64,000 nt of DNA from Urophycis tenuis. Lineage: Eukaryota > Chordata > Actinopteri > Gadiformes > Phycidae. The notes beneath the pieces are model-generated. The model was not told the origin of the DNA. It searched no databases and saw only the letters and a program-made list of their open reading frames with translations. Location of the stretch: positions 124,001 through 188,000 of the forward strand of contig JAXIVH010000242.1 of the NCBI GenBank assembly GCA_036785325.1, read 5' to 3'. Positions 11,272-21,100 of this stretch are shown piece by piece (position 1 is the first letter of the stretch; every line of letters starts with the position of its first letter). Both the position numbers and the translations under genes were made by a program.

Positions 11272-12576
11272 TAATGTACACACATTCATACTGTGAGGAT
11301 ATCATACACAGTCCAGACAGTCTCCCTACAGTCTACAAAGTCCCTCCCCATCTCTAAGAAAGATCTGAAGACCTTGACTGAGAACACCTCAATAACTCAT
11401 TACTGGTACTGTAGCTCTAGTTTTTAATTTAGAACATACTTAAGGAGAACACATTCTGTTCTCTTGTATACTTGTTATTATTCTCTTATTATTCTAATGT
11501 ACAGAGAGAGAACATCTTTATTGGTCATTCTCAGTACTTTTTTAGATAGGGGAACAAACTGTGTTCATTTGACCCATCCTATGGTACATAGCAGCAGTGG
11601 GCTGCTATGTTCAGCGCCCGGGGAGCAAGTTGGGGTTCAGTGTGTTGCTCAAGGACACTTCAACATGCAGACAGTTGGAGGAGGGGGATTGAGGGGATCG
11701 AACCGCCGACCCTGCGATTACTTGACGTCCTGCTCTATCCACCCACTCTATCCACTGAGCTACTGCCACACATACGTAGATATACATATGTATACATACA
11801 TACATACATACAAAAAATATTGCACATTCATAAACATAGTTTACAGCTATAAACTTACTATATCTCATGTAACACTGAACTACCACTAATAATAAATAAT
11901 AAATAGTATTAACAAACGTATATCATGGAAAACACGACTACTTGAGATACCTAGTAATAGTCCGTAGCCATATGTCAATAGTCATAAGTATATAAGTATA
12001 AGTAAGTATAAGTATAAGTACTCTTTTGATCCCCTTAGGGAAATTTGGTCTCTGCATTTATCCCAATCCGTGAATTAGTGAAACACACTCAGAACACATT
12101 GATCACACAGTGAGGTGAAGCACACACTGATCCCGACGCAGTGAGCTGCCTGCTACAGCGGCGCTCGGGGAGCAGTGAGGGGTTAGGTGCCTTGCTCAAG
12201 GGCACTTCAGCCGTTCGTACTGGTCGGGTTTCGAACCGGCAACCCTTCGGGTACAAGTCCAAAGCCCTAACCAGTAGGCCGCGGCTGCCCATCAATAATA
12301 CATAATCAGACATAATCAGAGGTTGTTTGGTCTGGAACATACACATGATGTTAGGAGAGAATTAATCTAGCCTATAATAAATCTAACAAATCTATGAGGT
12401 CATTTCACTGGTTCATCAGGTTGGTCACTTTGACTAAAACATTTGCTTCATGTAATCTTGAGATGTATGTAGTTGAAACTCCTACCACATGTTCTCCTCC
12501 TGGTCTCCTCCCTGTCCACAGATGTGTTCTCAGGTTCCTCAGTGAGTCCAGAGTCCAGTTCGTGGCTGGTGTCCAT
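5157..12576 (-). CDS. Type II C-type lectin-like receptor, copy A (six exons)
   Basis: Minus-strand exons 12576-12486, 11212-11141, 10919-10875, 5812-5673, 5576-5476 and 5379-5157 have AG/GT borders and join in phase to 223 codons plus stop. Exon 1 (ATG in GAGCCATGG) encodes an acidic-basic cytosolic tail beginning MDTSHELDSG. Exon 2 gives the transmembrane segment IATLSFGLLCILIISL. Exon 3 is a 15-residue stalk. Exons 4-6 make a short-form C-type lectin domain: SLYFIS, the first Cys in SRDYC, WIGLSG, VEDC, SEEPC and the last Cys in ICEK. The family acts as surface receptors of innate and NK-type cells. The mannose-type EPN triplet reads EPC here and EPR in copies B and C, so classical calcium-dependent mannose binding is unlikely. 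The tail after the domain ends in a second hydrophobic stretch, LLTLFVFMSVELFILSILC. Intron 3 holds a Rex1-like LINE and a hAT element. Closest guess: CD209/NK-receptor-like fish lectin. Confidence 0.82.
5874..5944 (+). mobile_element. Truncated tRNA-derived SINE head
   Basis: It reads GTAGAGCGGGTGGACAGAGC and on to CAACCGTAGGGTCT, matching the tRNA-related head of the SINE at 28950-29180, but it stops before the B box. It lies in lectin intron 3 in all three units (about 41750 and 57875), so it is older than the duplication. Confidence 0.6.
5995..6105. repeat. 31-bp intronic minisatellite, left part
   Basis: Repeats of TTGTGTAGTAGAGAACCATA plus GAAACATGACC. The array is split by the Rex1-like LINE and continues at 9815-10230. 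In unit C the same array is uninterrupted (about 57995-58500). Confidence 0.9.
6378..7967 (+). CDS. LINE reverse transcriptase, partial but open (copy A)
   Basis: 529-codon open frame covering the reverse transcriptase and C-terminal region of a Rex1/CR1-like non-LTR element: NKARGPDDISP, FFDFSSAFDTV (first catalytic Asp), GTPQGTVLSPFLF, and FSDDSS in place of the common YADD. The frame ends normally near the SFIPSAIRLYNT stretch. The endonuclease part and 5' end are missing, so it is not autonomous. A frameshift separates it from upstream residual coding sequence (6106-6320). The unit B copy is broken by a 13-bp deletion. Confidence 0.8.
   Translation: MAASAPPLPAPPSLSLPFHTHREAGPMSGPEDSHPLATPPTTPVTPVITTPTINTISTSHVRRQLTRIRPNKARGPDDISPRVLKICAEQLGGVFTHLFGLSLRLKKVPTLWKTSCVVPVPKKGRPNAPGDFRPVALTSHVMKTFERLVLDHLKPRARDCLDPLQFAYQTHIGVEDAIIYLLHRAYTHLERPQSMVRIMFFDFSSAFDTVQPDRLAEKLLVMQVDPDMVAWITDYLTDRPQYVRLRHCLSDMVTSNTGTPQGTVLSPFLFTLYTSDFCYNSRTCHLQKFSDDSSIVGCITDNEEEEYRELVKNFVGWYDGNHLQLNTGKTKELVVEFRRRKSPPLPVSIKGEEVEMVDTCKFLGVHLNNKLDWSDNTEALYRKGQSRLFFLRRLRSFNVCTRLLRMFYQSVVASVTFFAVVCWGGGIGSGGASKLNKLVRRASSVVGMKLDCVEAVTERRMRGKLQAILDNPSHPLYAELRQLRSTFSHRLTQPRASKRLGGSFIPSAIRLYNTSTTRSQRLGSASTNR
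8716..9701. mobile_element. Non-autonomous hAT element 1
   Basis: 986-bp insertion into the Rex1-like LINE, flanked by a perfect 8-bp duplication GTATTGAC (8708-8715 and 9702-9709). Termini read CATGGGCGTAG and, inverted, CAGGCGCGTAG. No transposase frame. The empty site is visible in unit B, where TGTATTGACTTTAGC is continuous (about 44590-44604). A second copy in opposite orientation is at 27909-28906. It includes a (CA)n tract near 8870-8925. Confidence 0.88.
9815..10230. repeat. 31-bp intronic minisatellite, right part
   Basis: Continuation of the array at 5995-6105, with variants lacking part of the unit (AACAATAGAAACCTAGTAGA). The following intron sequence to 10874 is unit-specific, and I see no exon in it. 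Confidence 0.9.
11229..11269. repeat. (CA)n beside the transmembrane exon acceptor
   Basis: About 20 CA dinucleotides just upstream (gene sense) of the acceptor of the transmembrane exon; in gene sense it is (GT)n followed by CCTGCTCCTGAACAG. Shorter and interrupted in B (45989-46016) and C (59511-59540). Confidence 0.85.
11545..11770 (-). mobile_element. tRNA-derived SINE
   Basis: On the minus strand: A-box-like TAGCTCAGTGGATAGAG, B box GGTTCGATCCC, then GAGCAACACACTGAACCCC and a tail with GTACCATAGGATGGGTCAAA. Same family as 28950-29182. Orthologues at 46320-46527 (B) and 59840-60052 (C). Confidence 0.8.
12020..12295 (-). mobile_element. tRNA-derived SINE, second family
   Basis: On the minus strand: GGGCAGCCGCGGCCTACTGG with TTAGGGCTT, B box GGTTCGAAACC, then GAGCAAGGCACCTAACCCC, ending GAGACCAAATTTCCC and a TACTTATACTT-rich tail. 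Orthologues at about 47490-47768 (B) and 60320-60596 (C), so it predates the triplication. Confidence 0.8.
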
Positions 12577-12603
12577 GGCTCCTCTCTGGACAGCTTCCAC
12601 TGC

Positions 12604-12634
12604 TTCTGCTTTCAGGCTTCAGCTCCGCTTTATA
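12604..12634 (-). promoter_or_regulatory. TATA-box core promoter of lectin gene A
   Basis: TATAAA on the minus strand at 12634-12629 lies 53 bp upstream of the ATG at 12576. Spacing and sequence are the same in B (48111-48106) and C (60939-60934). A start site about 25-30 bp downstream would leave a short 5' leader. Confidence 0.6.
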
Positions 12635-12734
12635 AAAACAGCTGTTAATCTGAACCATCACTGTCAGGAAATAAGTTTCTACTGCTCATATCAGACAACA
12701 TCCTTTTAAACACAGACTCACGCATGCACACACA

Positions 12735-12826
12735 ATTATGCCATGCCAACAAACACATGCACCGTTGTGTGTGTGTGTTTGGCATGGCAGAATTGTGTGT
12801 GTGTGTGTGTGTGGGGGGGGGGGGGC
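12735..12826. repeat. Hairpin plus (GT)n(G)n tract upstream of lectin gene A
   Basis: AATTATGCCATGCCAA is followed after a CA/GT-rich spacer by the inverted TTGGCATGGCA, then (GT)n and a run of G. It sits 160-250 bp upstream of the ATG. Equivalents with very different tract lengths are at 48205-48369 and 61040-61200. Confidence 0.75.
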
Positions 12827-13180
12827 ATTGTAAACATTGAGCTGTTCCCAGTAGTTGATGTTAACTTACAGCTGCTCAAGTTATGTATAAGGATTACGTA
12901 GATATGCCATGTTGTTTAACTTTTATTCATTCTAAAATACATAATTGACATGAGCAAACCAGGTTTATGTTAAACCTCATTCATTCATGTTTATATTATT
13001 TGGACTGCAGCTATGTTTCCTTGGTTAGTTTTCTACTATCTGTTTTAGTATTTATTTGGTCTTCTGGTTCCTCACAAACATAATGAACATTCAAGTGGAT
13101 TTCACATTACATCAAAAGACATTTGTGGAGTATGTGTGGTTGATGGCTGGTTGAAGCAGCCTCACTGGGCCCGAATCAGA

Positions 13181-13226
13181 CTGATTGGACTCTGGGACTC
13201 CAATGGGAGTCTGGGAGTCCAATCAG
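13181..13226. promoter_or_regulatory. 46-bp hairpin with two opposed CCAAT motifs
   Basis: CTGATTGGACTCTGGGACTC and its near-perfect inverted copy, ending GAGTCCAATCAG, surround a loop of a few bases. Each arm carries an NF-Y type CCAATCAG core. It is present at 48742-48787 and 61579-61624, about 600-750 bp upstream of each lectin start codon. Confidence 0.45.
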
Positions 13227-13285
13227 TGGGACATCAACCTGGGATATTGTGGAGCCCAGTAAAGACACCTAGCCTAGGTGTCTTT

Positions 13286-15826
13286 GCATTTAAATGTAAG
13301 CCCCCTTTTCCCACGACTGTTCTCCTCATCTACCGACCCCCAAAACTCAACTCTGCTTTCATCCCGGAAATGACTGATCTCCTCATAACAGTCTGTTCTA
13401 CCTCTGCCACTATCATAATCCTGGGAGATATAAATATTCATGTCGACACCCCCTCATGCCACTTCGCTGCTGATTTCCTCCAGTTACTGGACTCCCTCAA
13501 TCTACAACAACATGTTGATGTCCCCACACATTCCAGGGGACACACACTCGATCTGGTCATCTCTAACCCCGCCCCCATTAGAAACCTACAGGTTTACGAT
13601 CTTGGTGTTTCTGACCACAAGGTTGTATCAATGGAGTTTCCCTTTCCTTCCCCCCACTCCAAACCCAAGCGGCAGATCCATTTCAGGAACCTGAAAAACA
13701 TCAATGCGGATGCCCTGGCCCTGGACCTTCGACTTCTCACCTCTGGCTCTACTGACTTCCTCTCCGTAACTGACTCAGTGGATTTTTACAATCAGTCCCT
13801 GAGTAATCTCCTGGACCTCCATGCCCCCTTAACATCGAGATCAGTTTCATTTTCGCGCTCGGCACCCTGGTACACCTGCGAGCTGCGGAAGATGAAGACG
13901 GCTGGGCGTGTCCTTGAGCGGCGGCTCAAGGCCTCTGGACTGTCTGTCCACAAACAAGCATACAGGGAACACAGGAGGGCATATGCAGAAGCTCTGAGAG
14001 ATGCACGGTCCAGGTTTTACTCTAACATCATCAACAACAGCACTGGTAACTCCAAACAACTCTTTTCTACAATAAACCACCTTCTCAAACCCCCTGCACC
14101 CTCCCATTCTGAGGCCACCGAGGAGAGGTGCAACATGCATATCAGTTTCTTCAAACAAAAAGTTGAGAACATCCGCTCGCTCCTCTCCACCACTGCTGCC
14201 CTGCCTCCCCCTACTGCCGACTCACCGTTTATGATTGTCCAGCCCCTCCGCACCTTCTATGATGTCACGCAGGAAGAGGTGGAGGACATCATCAAAAAAA
14301 TGAAGACATCCACCTGTGCCTTGGACCCTTTCCCCTCAGCCCTGCTGAAGGCCAACATCTCTGCTATCTCTCCACTCATCACCAAGATCATAAACCAGTC
14401 CCTCCTGGTCGGCCATATTCCATCTGCGTTAAAAACCGCTGTCATCAAACCATTACTGAAAAAACCCACTCTGGATCCAGAAGTCCTCTCCAACTACAGG
14501 CCCATCTCCAATCTTCCATTCCTATCAAAGGTTCTGGAAAAAACAGTTGCAGCCCAACTTCAGGATCACCTCAAACACAACAACCTCTTTGAGAAGTTTC
14601 AGTCTGGTTTTCGCCCCGGCCATAGCACTGAAACAGCCTTGGTCAGGGTCACAAATGACCTCCTGATGTCAGCAGACACTGGTTCCCCATCTCTCCTCAT
14701 CCTCTTGGACCTAACAGCTGCCTTCGATACGGTTGACCACAGCATCCTCCTCCACCGCCTAAAATACACCATTGGACTCTCAGAAACTGTACACCACTGG
14801 TTCACTTCATATCTGACCAACAGAAGCGAGCATGTTGCCCTCGGTAAAGCAAAGTCACTCACCCATAACGTCACCTGCGGTGTCCCTCAGGGCTCAGTGC
14901 TGGCCCCAACCCTTTTCTCCCTCTACCTGCTCCCCCTGGGCAATGTCATCAGCAAGCATGGGTTATCCTACCATTGCTATGCTGATGACACACAATTATA
15001 CTTAAGGACAACCCACACTTCCTCTGCTCCCCTGCCAACGTCCACCCTGACCACCTGCCTGGAGGAGATAGAGGCGTGGATGAAGCTCAATTTCCTACAG
15101 TTAAACACTTCCAAAACTGAAGCCATCCTAGTCGGCACACCACATCAGCTCCGCTCTTCTACCATCACCAGTATCACCTTCTCTGGCCAGAACATCCCCC
15201 TTTCCACATCTGTCACTAACCTGGGTGTTAAAATGGACTCTCACCTTACCTTTGACACCCAGATCAAACACCTCTGCAAGATCTCATTTCACCACCTCAG
15301 AAACATCGCTACACTCCGTCCAACACTTACCCTGGGTGATGCAGAGAAGCTCGTCCACGCCTTTGTCTCCTCCAGGCTGGACTACTGCAATGCACTCCTC
15401 ATCGGGATCTCTGGCAAGACCATACAGAGACTCCAATACATTCAGAACAGCGCTGCCAGGATCCTGATGAGGGTGCGCAAACATGACCACATCACCCCCA
15501 TCCTGAAATCGCTCCACTGGCTCCCGGTCACACTCAGAATTCAGTACAAGGTCTCCCTTCTCACCCACCAGTGCATTCATGGTCACGCCCCCCCCTACCT
15601 CAGGGAACTCCTCACCCCCCAGACCTCCTCACGCTCCCTCCGCTCTGCAGCCACAAACACGCTCCAAGTCCCCAGAACCAAGCTCCACACCATGGGTGAC
15701 CGGGCTTTTTCCTCTGCTGCCCCGAAGCTGTGGAATGCCCTCCCTGTCCACCTCAGGGCCCCACAGACTACAGATGCTTTTAAACGAGGCCTAAAAACCT
15801 ATCTATTTGAAAAAGCATTCTGCTAA
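13286..15826 (+). CDS. L2 LINE endonuclease-reverse transcriptase, 5'-partial, open
   Basis: Open through about 846 codons. It starts inside the APE-type endonuclease domain (LIYRPP, IILGDINIHVD, HTLDLVIS, SDHKVV), then the reverse transcriptase domain (YRPISNLPFLSKVLEK, LLDLTAAFDTVDH, GVPQGSVLAPTLFSLYL, and the catalytic CYADDTQLY), and a C-terminal region ending LKTYLFEKAFC. The frame happens to remain open into upstream host DNA back to 13136, which is not part of the element. The lack of stops points to a recent insertion, but the missing 5' end makes it non-autonomous. Confidence 0.9.
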   Translation, partial: AFKCKPPFPTTVLLIYRPPKLNSAFIPEMTDLLITVCSTSATIIILGDINIHVDTPSCHFAADFLQLLDSLNLQQHVDVPTHSRGHTLDLVISNPAPIRNLQVYDLGVSDHKVVSMEFPFPSPHSKPKRQIHFRNLKNINADALALDLRLLTSGSTDFLSVTDSVDFYNQSLSNLLDLHAPLTSRSVSFSRSAPWYTCELRKMKTAGRVLERRLKASGLSVHKQAYREHRRAYAEALRDARSRFYSNIINNSTGNSKQLFSTINHLLKPPAPSHSEATEERCNMHISFFKQKVENIRSLLSTTAALPPPTADSPFMIVQPLRTFYDVTQEEVEDIIKKMKTSTCALDPFPSALLKANISAISPLITKIINQSLLVGHIPSALKTAVIKPLLKKPTLDPEVLSNYRPISNLPFLSKVLEKTVAAQLQDHLKHNNLFEKFQSGFRPGHSTETALVRVTNDLLMSADTGSPSLLILLDLTAAFDTVDHSILLHRLKYTIGLSETVHHWFTSYLTNRSEHVALGKAKSLTHNVTCGVPQGSVLAPTLFSLYLLPLGNVISKHGLSYHCYADDTQLYLRTTHTSSAPLPTSTLTTCLEEIEAWMKLNFLQLNTSKTEAILVGTPHQLRSSTITSITFSGQNIPLSTSVTNLGVKMDSHLTFDTQIKHLCKISFHHLRNIATLRPTLTLGDAEKLVHAFVSSRLDYCNALLIGISGKTIQRLQYIQNSAARILMRVRKHDHITPILKSLHWLPVTLRIQYKVSLLTHQCIHGHAPPYLRELLTPQTSSRSLRSAATNTLQVPRTKLHTMGDRAFSSAAPKLWNALPVHLRAPQTTDAFKRGLKTYLFEKAFC

Positions 15827-16003
15827 ATGTTCTTTTATTGGTTTTTAGGTTTCACACTTTTTAAAACTATTTATTGCCATTTCTGTTTTTAATTGTATAA
15901 ATTCCAACTGTTTTAAATTCCCTCCTCTGCTCTGTAGCACTTTGAGATTGTTAAAATGTAAAGTGCAATACAAATAAAATTTATTATTATTATTATTATT
16001 ATT
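13286..16003 (+). mobile_element. L2-clade LINE, 5'-truncated, unit A only
   Basis: The 3' end is typical of L2: GTAAAGTGCAATACAAATAA followed by (TTA)n. The insertion is absent from B and C, whose uninterrupted site reads AAAGACACCTAGGTGGTGTG (B 48823-48842). The flanks are inverted instead of direct: 13261-13285 is a palindrome of the target sequence, and 16004-16021 is the exact reverse complement of 13243-13260. Confidence 0.9.
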
Positions 16004-16735
16004 ACTGGGCTCCACAATATCACGTCACCTAGGTGGTGTGCAGCGCAGTCAGAGCTACAACATTCATTCAGCGGACACTTCCGTCCAAAGTCACAAAGTG
16101 ACAAAAAGTGCATTCAACAATGAAGATACAACCCACAAAGTGCAAGAGCCATGCGAGCACATAAAATTCACAAACAACTGCTTATTCTTTGAAGTCCTCT
16201 TTATTTCTATTATATTATTAAATATCTCTAGACCTACAGTCTGTCTTCCTCTCTCACAGAAGACAAACTAGGACCTGGAGATCTGCAGCAAGAGGGTTTG
16301 CAGAGTTTCCTGTCAGCAGCAGCTTGGTACACAGACTCCTTCAAGGGTATCGTGTGGATCTCACAGAATGTTTCTTCACACCAAGGGCTTGATTTATCTT
16401 CTGATCAAGCATGTGATGGAACTCTATATAGTTTAAGCTGAAGTTGTTTATTGGTCTCGTACGAGGAGAAACAAAGGATTTCATCAAGCAAGAGATTCGT
16501 GCGTGAATCTTCTTCAGTTCCTTCTGCCTGCTCCCAGAAACACAGTGTATTAAATACAAGTCTCAAACCGGAACAGCATGACAGGAGTGCCCCATTCTGA
16601 TTGGCTTATAATGTATAAACATTACATGTTACCAAGCAGATTTAACATGATGTAGGTTTATCCTTCAATCATGTTATGTTATGTCCCCAAGTACCATAGA
16701 GTCAGACTTAAAGTCGCCAAGAGGACAGGGTTGCC
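16004..16735. other. Unit-specific sequence downstream of the L2, LTR-like part
   Basis: Collinear with B 48830-49735 but lacking about 200 bp present in B (about 49219-49424) and in C. On the minus strand, 16610-16430 reads like an LTR: AGCCAATCAGAATGGG, then TATTTAATACAC, then AATAAACAAC within about 170 bp. No internal retroviral coding sequence and no clear TG...CA ends, so a solo LTR is only a suggestion. I see no host exon with good splice sites. Confidence 0.3.
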
Positions 16736-17421
16736 AGACGCCAGCAAGGTCTTCCAGCCCAAAACTTCCTCAAGAACCGCGAGATTGCGAAAAAACCCGC
16801 CCAATTTTTTTTTTTTTTACCATTTAATATGGTTCAATGTTTTGCAATTTTAGCCGTATGTCGCTTGTATGCAGCATTAAATGCAAAATGATTCTTAACC
16901 CTCGTCATGTTGTCTGTTATGATAGGCTATTTTGTGCTTGGCCGCATGAGCAACTACTTTTCAGAAGCCACGACAGAGGTCAGACTGCGGACACTGCTGT
17001 CTTCACGCGAGTTGCTCTAGTTCTAGTTGATGCAACATTGTAGCTACAGAAAACCGCAACATTCTGATGAGTTAGAATCACTTGTTGCAACATTTTAGCC
17101 ACTGAAAACCGCAAGATTCTGATGTGCAGATTAGAATAATTTGTTGCAACATTGTAGCCATTTTACCCGCTCCTGCTCAAGATGTGGTTCCAGACGCAAC
17201 GTTACGTTCGGCCTCTGAACCAGCCCCAGCTCTGAACATAACAGAGGCTACTACTGATTGTGTCAGCACAGAGAGATGTTTGTCTTGTTTGATCCGATGT
17301 GTCGCTGTTTTGGCTACGAAAAATCGCCGATCTGATCCTAAAACGCGCAAATTTTATCCACCCGCCCAAACTCATTTTTCCCTCAAAATACATCACAAAA
17401 CCGCCCAATCTGGCAACCCTG
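16736..17421. mobile_element. hAT-like element with CAGGGTTGCCAG termini
   Basis: 686 bp bounded by CAGGGTTGCCAG and its exact inverted copy CTGGCAACCCTG. Inner bases (CGCCCAA near both ends) are also related. No transposase frame. Flanking 8-mers do not match, so one flank has been rearranged; the left end coincides with the point where unit A stops matching unit B. Confidence 0.65.
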
Positions 17422-17653
17422 GACTCAGTCATTGTGATGTCTAAGTCATCATTCCACGTGGGTCATTCAAGTGAAAGAGTATGGATGAACCAGATAGTAA
17501 TTGTACACTTGCTCAGTGTCACCGGAGTCTGACGGTGGCGTGGGTAACATGCGGTCATTCCGCATAACGTCAGTCACCTTTGCCCTGCGGTGCTGCCACA
17601 GTTAGGCCAGCTTGTCTTGGCCTACCTTCTGGGGCTGTCTGCGTTGTTCTCTC

Positions 17654-17667
17654 GTTGCCACAGCAAC
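17654..17667. promoter_or_regulatory. RFX-type X-box
   Basis: GTTGCCACAGCAAC fits the X-box consensus GTNRCC, 0-3 bases, RGYAAC bound by RFX factors, which mark promoters of ciliary genes. It lies about 500 bp upstream of the first clear exon of the plus-strand gene. Confidence 0.4.
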
Positions 17668-17815
17668 GGCTGGCTGGATCACCTCCCCCGCAGGTACCGC
17701 AGATGTGTTTCAATCCATTCGGCTGGATCCACAATAGGGTTTGATTTAGATCGCACCTTATCATCCAGTGGCAACGACCTTGAAATCTGAATTATGTACT
17801 AGAGCAACGGTAGTC

Positions 17816-17911
17816 CAAATTGTCTCCCATCTACGCGCATTCTGGAGTATATTCCGTTTTGGAAGAAGGCTCCGTTGAGAATTGCGAACAACTTTGACCA
17901 CTTCCTGAAAT
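17816..17911 (+). CDS. Possible 5' exon of the plus-strand gene
   Basis: After a weak acceptor (CAACGGTAG) a frame is open with natural composition, including ILEYIPFWKKAPLRIANNFD. It is cut off by a hAT terminus (TAGGGATGTCC) at about 17912, and no clear donor is seen. An in-frame stop lies just upstream and no ATG is in frame, so it would have to be an internal exon or a decayed one. Confidence 0.25.
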
Positions 17912-18025
17912 TAGGGATGTCCGATATTGACTTTTTGCCGATATCCGATAGCCGATATTGTCCAAATTCTTAATTTCCGATTCCGATATCAACCGATATG
18001 GTATACCGATATATACAGGCGTTTT
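17912..18025. mobile_element. hAT terminal fragment
   Basis: Starts TAGGGATGTCCGATATTG and continues with GCCGATATCCGATA-type repeats, a common fish hAT end. Only one end is recognisable. Confidence 0.5.
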
Positions 18026-18111
18026 TATTTTCGCCCAGACTAATTTTAGGTCCCATATCTCCTGTTGTGGAATTAACACATCATCTACTTTTATTGTGAT
18101 GCCTCACTATG

Positions 18112-18112
<1 letters not shown>

Positions 18113-18154
<42 letters not shown>
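18113..18154. repeat. (CT)n tract before a splice acceptor
   Basis: About 20 CT dinucleotides that merge into the pyrimidine tract CTCTGTCTCCGTCAG of the exon at 18172. Confidence 0.9.
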
Positions 18155-18160
<6 letters not shown>

Positions 18161-18171
18161 GTCTCCGTCAG

Positions 18172-21100
18172 GCGCGGAGTGTGAATGTGAAGACTCAGGT
18201 GCGCTCCACCTTCCAGGATGTGTGCAGTCTGGAGCTCACAGGTGAGGAGAATACAGTGTGTTATAAAATACAGCATTGGCTTCTTTTACCAGTGTTGTTG
18301 AACACGCCTGCAGGAATAGCAACTGCTGTGGTGTGTTTCAGCGATGCAATGAACTCCTTTTGAAGGACATTACATGGAGAGAATTAGTGTTACATTTAGG
18401 GGGCAATTAGCAGACGCTAAATGCTTGAAACTTGTTGCTGGTTGACTTTCTTACTGTATCAGCAGCAATGAAGTGTTTCACCTTCTTCTGACAAATGTAC
18501 TCTTTGTAAGTCGCTTTGGGACAAAAGCGTCCGCTAAACGCCCCCCCTAAATGTAAATCTCTGTGACGCGACCTAAGCTAACCCTACCAATCTCGTCTCC
18601 CCCCCCCCCCCCCCCCCTCCCCCCCAGGCCCCATCCTGCCCTCCTCCCTCCACGCCGTCACCAGGCTCCTGCGCCCCGCCCAGAGGGGGGGCTTCTCGGC
18701 GGCGCTCTACACCCACGCGCCCACCGCCGTCCTCAACACGCCCGGCGCCAGAGAACCGGTACGGGGCGCCCCACGTCGAGAACGGGAACAAAAAAACAAA
18801 AACAAAAAAAAAACGATCGAAAAGTCAAAGTCAAAGTCAAAGTGTCTTTATTTGTCTCCCGTGGGAGAAATTTGTCTCGGACAAAGGGGTCTGCTGCAGA
18901 CAAGACATTCCCTCACAAGCACACGTTCCATTACACACTCACACAATAGTTCTCAGTACAACAAGCAGTTAACAAATGGTCACATAAAATACATAAGCAT
19001 ACATATATACACATGCATACACACATACATATGTATATATACATATGTACACATACACACACATATACAATAACAACAATAACAGTGCAATACTTCTGTG
19101 CAAATTTAGCATCCCCCCCTTCCCCTTATCGTCTCCGTCCATCTTGTGCAATCTGCTCATTTATGAGCTTGACAGAGTGGGATGAATGAGTGTTTGTATT
19201 TGTTACTTTTACAGAGAGGGACCGTATATACCTTCTTCCTGAGTTCAGTAAAACATACTCAGAGTTCAGTACATGTGATGGGTCTGTTAAGATATTGTCT
19301 GCCCTTTTGAGTAATGATTGTTGAAACAGGTCTTGAAGAGTTACTGGTGCTGTCATGCCAATGATTTTTTCCCTGCCGTTTTTGTCAAATTTAAAATCTG
19401 TGCCCTTTGATTTCACAGTTAGGTTGCCAAACCAACTGGTAATCCCATACTATAACACAGGACTCAATAGTTGCTTTGTAGAAGATCAACATAATCTTCT
19501 TACAAACACCAAACACTCTGAGCCGACGTAAAAAATGAAGGCGCGATAAAAAAAAAACACCTCGTGGCTGGATTGGGATCTGGGAGGCCCAAGAATTGAC
19601 TCGCTGGCCACTCTAACGCATTACGTGTCGGAGCTGGAGTACCCGAGACCACTTTTACGTGGTCTTGAGGCCGTGGCCGAATGTAGATGGTCGACTATTG
19701 GATTTGAGGACGAAAACGATAGGGGTAGGGCTCAGGCAAGTTTTGGGGTGAGCTTGAGCCAGCCCCAGGGTCTAGCTTCACCACTGATTTCCATCATTAT
19801 TATTATCTCTATGGCACAGAGATCCTATAGCCTCAAATACCCAGGGCCGTGTTCCAATATCCATACTTCCCTGAGTACACTTCAACGTAGTACACTATCC
19901 GCACTCACTAAGTCAGCAGATTTTCAGATGTTAGCGTTGTTCCAAATGGTGCACTTACCGGAAATGGCTATCAGCTGCGCGCCCGTCACGCCCACACTGA
20001 CGTCCGGCCATTTTACAACTGAGGCTGCGGCTCAGCCTGGCTCCGCCTCTTCCTGCTACGTAGCTAAGATGGCTGCCGTTGAGTACGGAAAGTGTACACT
20101 GTTGCACACTATGCGTACTAACCGTTTTGAGGGCAACATCCGGGTCCTTTCAGTACACTTCTTTTCGCCGCAATCAGAACACCCTACATACTCTAAGTAA
20201 CTAAGTATAGTAAGTACAGTAAGGATGGATTATCGGAACACAGCCTCGGTCTTGTCTCAGACTAGACTGTATTTGGTCTTGGTCTTGTCTTGGTCTGGGA
20301 CATAGAGATCTCCAGGGGGTTTGTGTGTAAACCAAGCAGCGAGCTCATGCTCATCACAAAACCTTATATATGACGCAGCACTCGTACACTACGCGCCAAA
20401 TATGTTACATTGTATATATTTTACTAACGGCTGCGCCATTGTTCACGTATTGTTATAACTTGAACACTAGTCTGTTTTTTTTTTCCGGCCTTGACTTGGT
20501 TCTGGTCTTAACTTGGTTGGTCTTGTCTTGGTCTCCATACCCTCTGGTCTTGGTAGTGTCTTGGTCTTGATACCCTCTGGTCTTGGTAGTGTCTTGGTCT
20601 TGATACCCTCTGGTCTTGGTAGTGTCTTGGTTTCGATACCCTCTGGTCTTGGTCTTGTCTTGGTCTCAATACCCTCTGGTCTTGGTAGTGTCTTGGTTTC
20701 GATATCCTCTGGTCTTGGTCTTGTCTTGGTCTCGATACCCTCTGGTCTTGGTAGTGTCTTGGTTTCGATACCCTCTGGTCTTGGTCTTGTCTTGGTCTCG
20801 ATACCCTCTGGTCTTGGTAGTGTCTTGGTCTCGATACCCTCTGGTCTTGGTAGTGTCTTGGTCTCGATGCCCTCTGGTCTTGGTAGTGTCTTGGTCTCGA
20901 TACCCTCTGGTCTTCGTATTGTCTTGGTCTGGATACCCTCTGGTCTTGGTAGTGTCTTGGTCTTGGTTCAGGTGGTCTTGACTACAACTCTAATACGTGT
21001 ACGCATCTTGGCTGCCACGCGTATTCTGCGACCGTTTTGGTGCGTCGGTCGCAAACATGACGCATCCGCAAGATGCAATACTGACAAAAAACTCGGGGGC

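Noticed and set aside
12394..12709. Plus-strand frames of 78-84 codons at the lectin 5' exon (and counterparts in B and C)
   Set aside because: Opposite strand of the start exon and TATA box; the minus strand reading is supported by phase with five downstream exons.
16140..16380. Plus-strand exon after the acceptor-like CTCTCTCACAG (16250-16260; also about 49060 and 61900)
   Set aside because: One frame is open for about 44 codons, but there is no donor, no domain and no partner exon; the region also looks LTR-like on the other strand.
18563..18949. 128-codon Pro-rich plus-strand frame
   Set aside because: Reads through a poly-C acceptor tract, an exon in another frame and a LINE tail; the splice-based frame is different.
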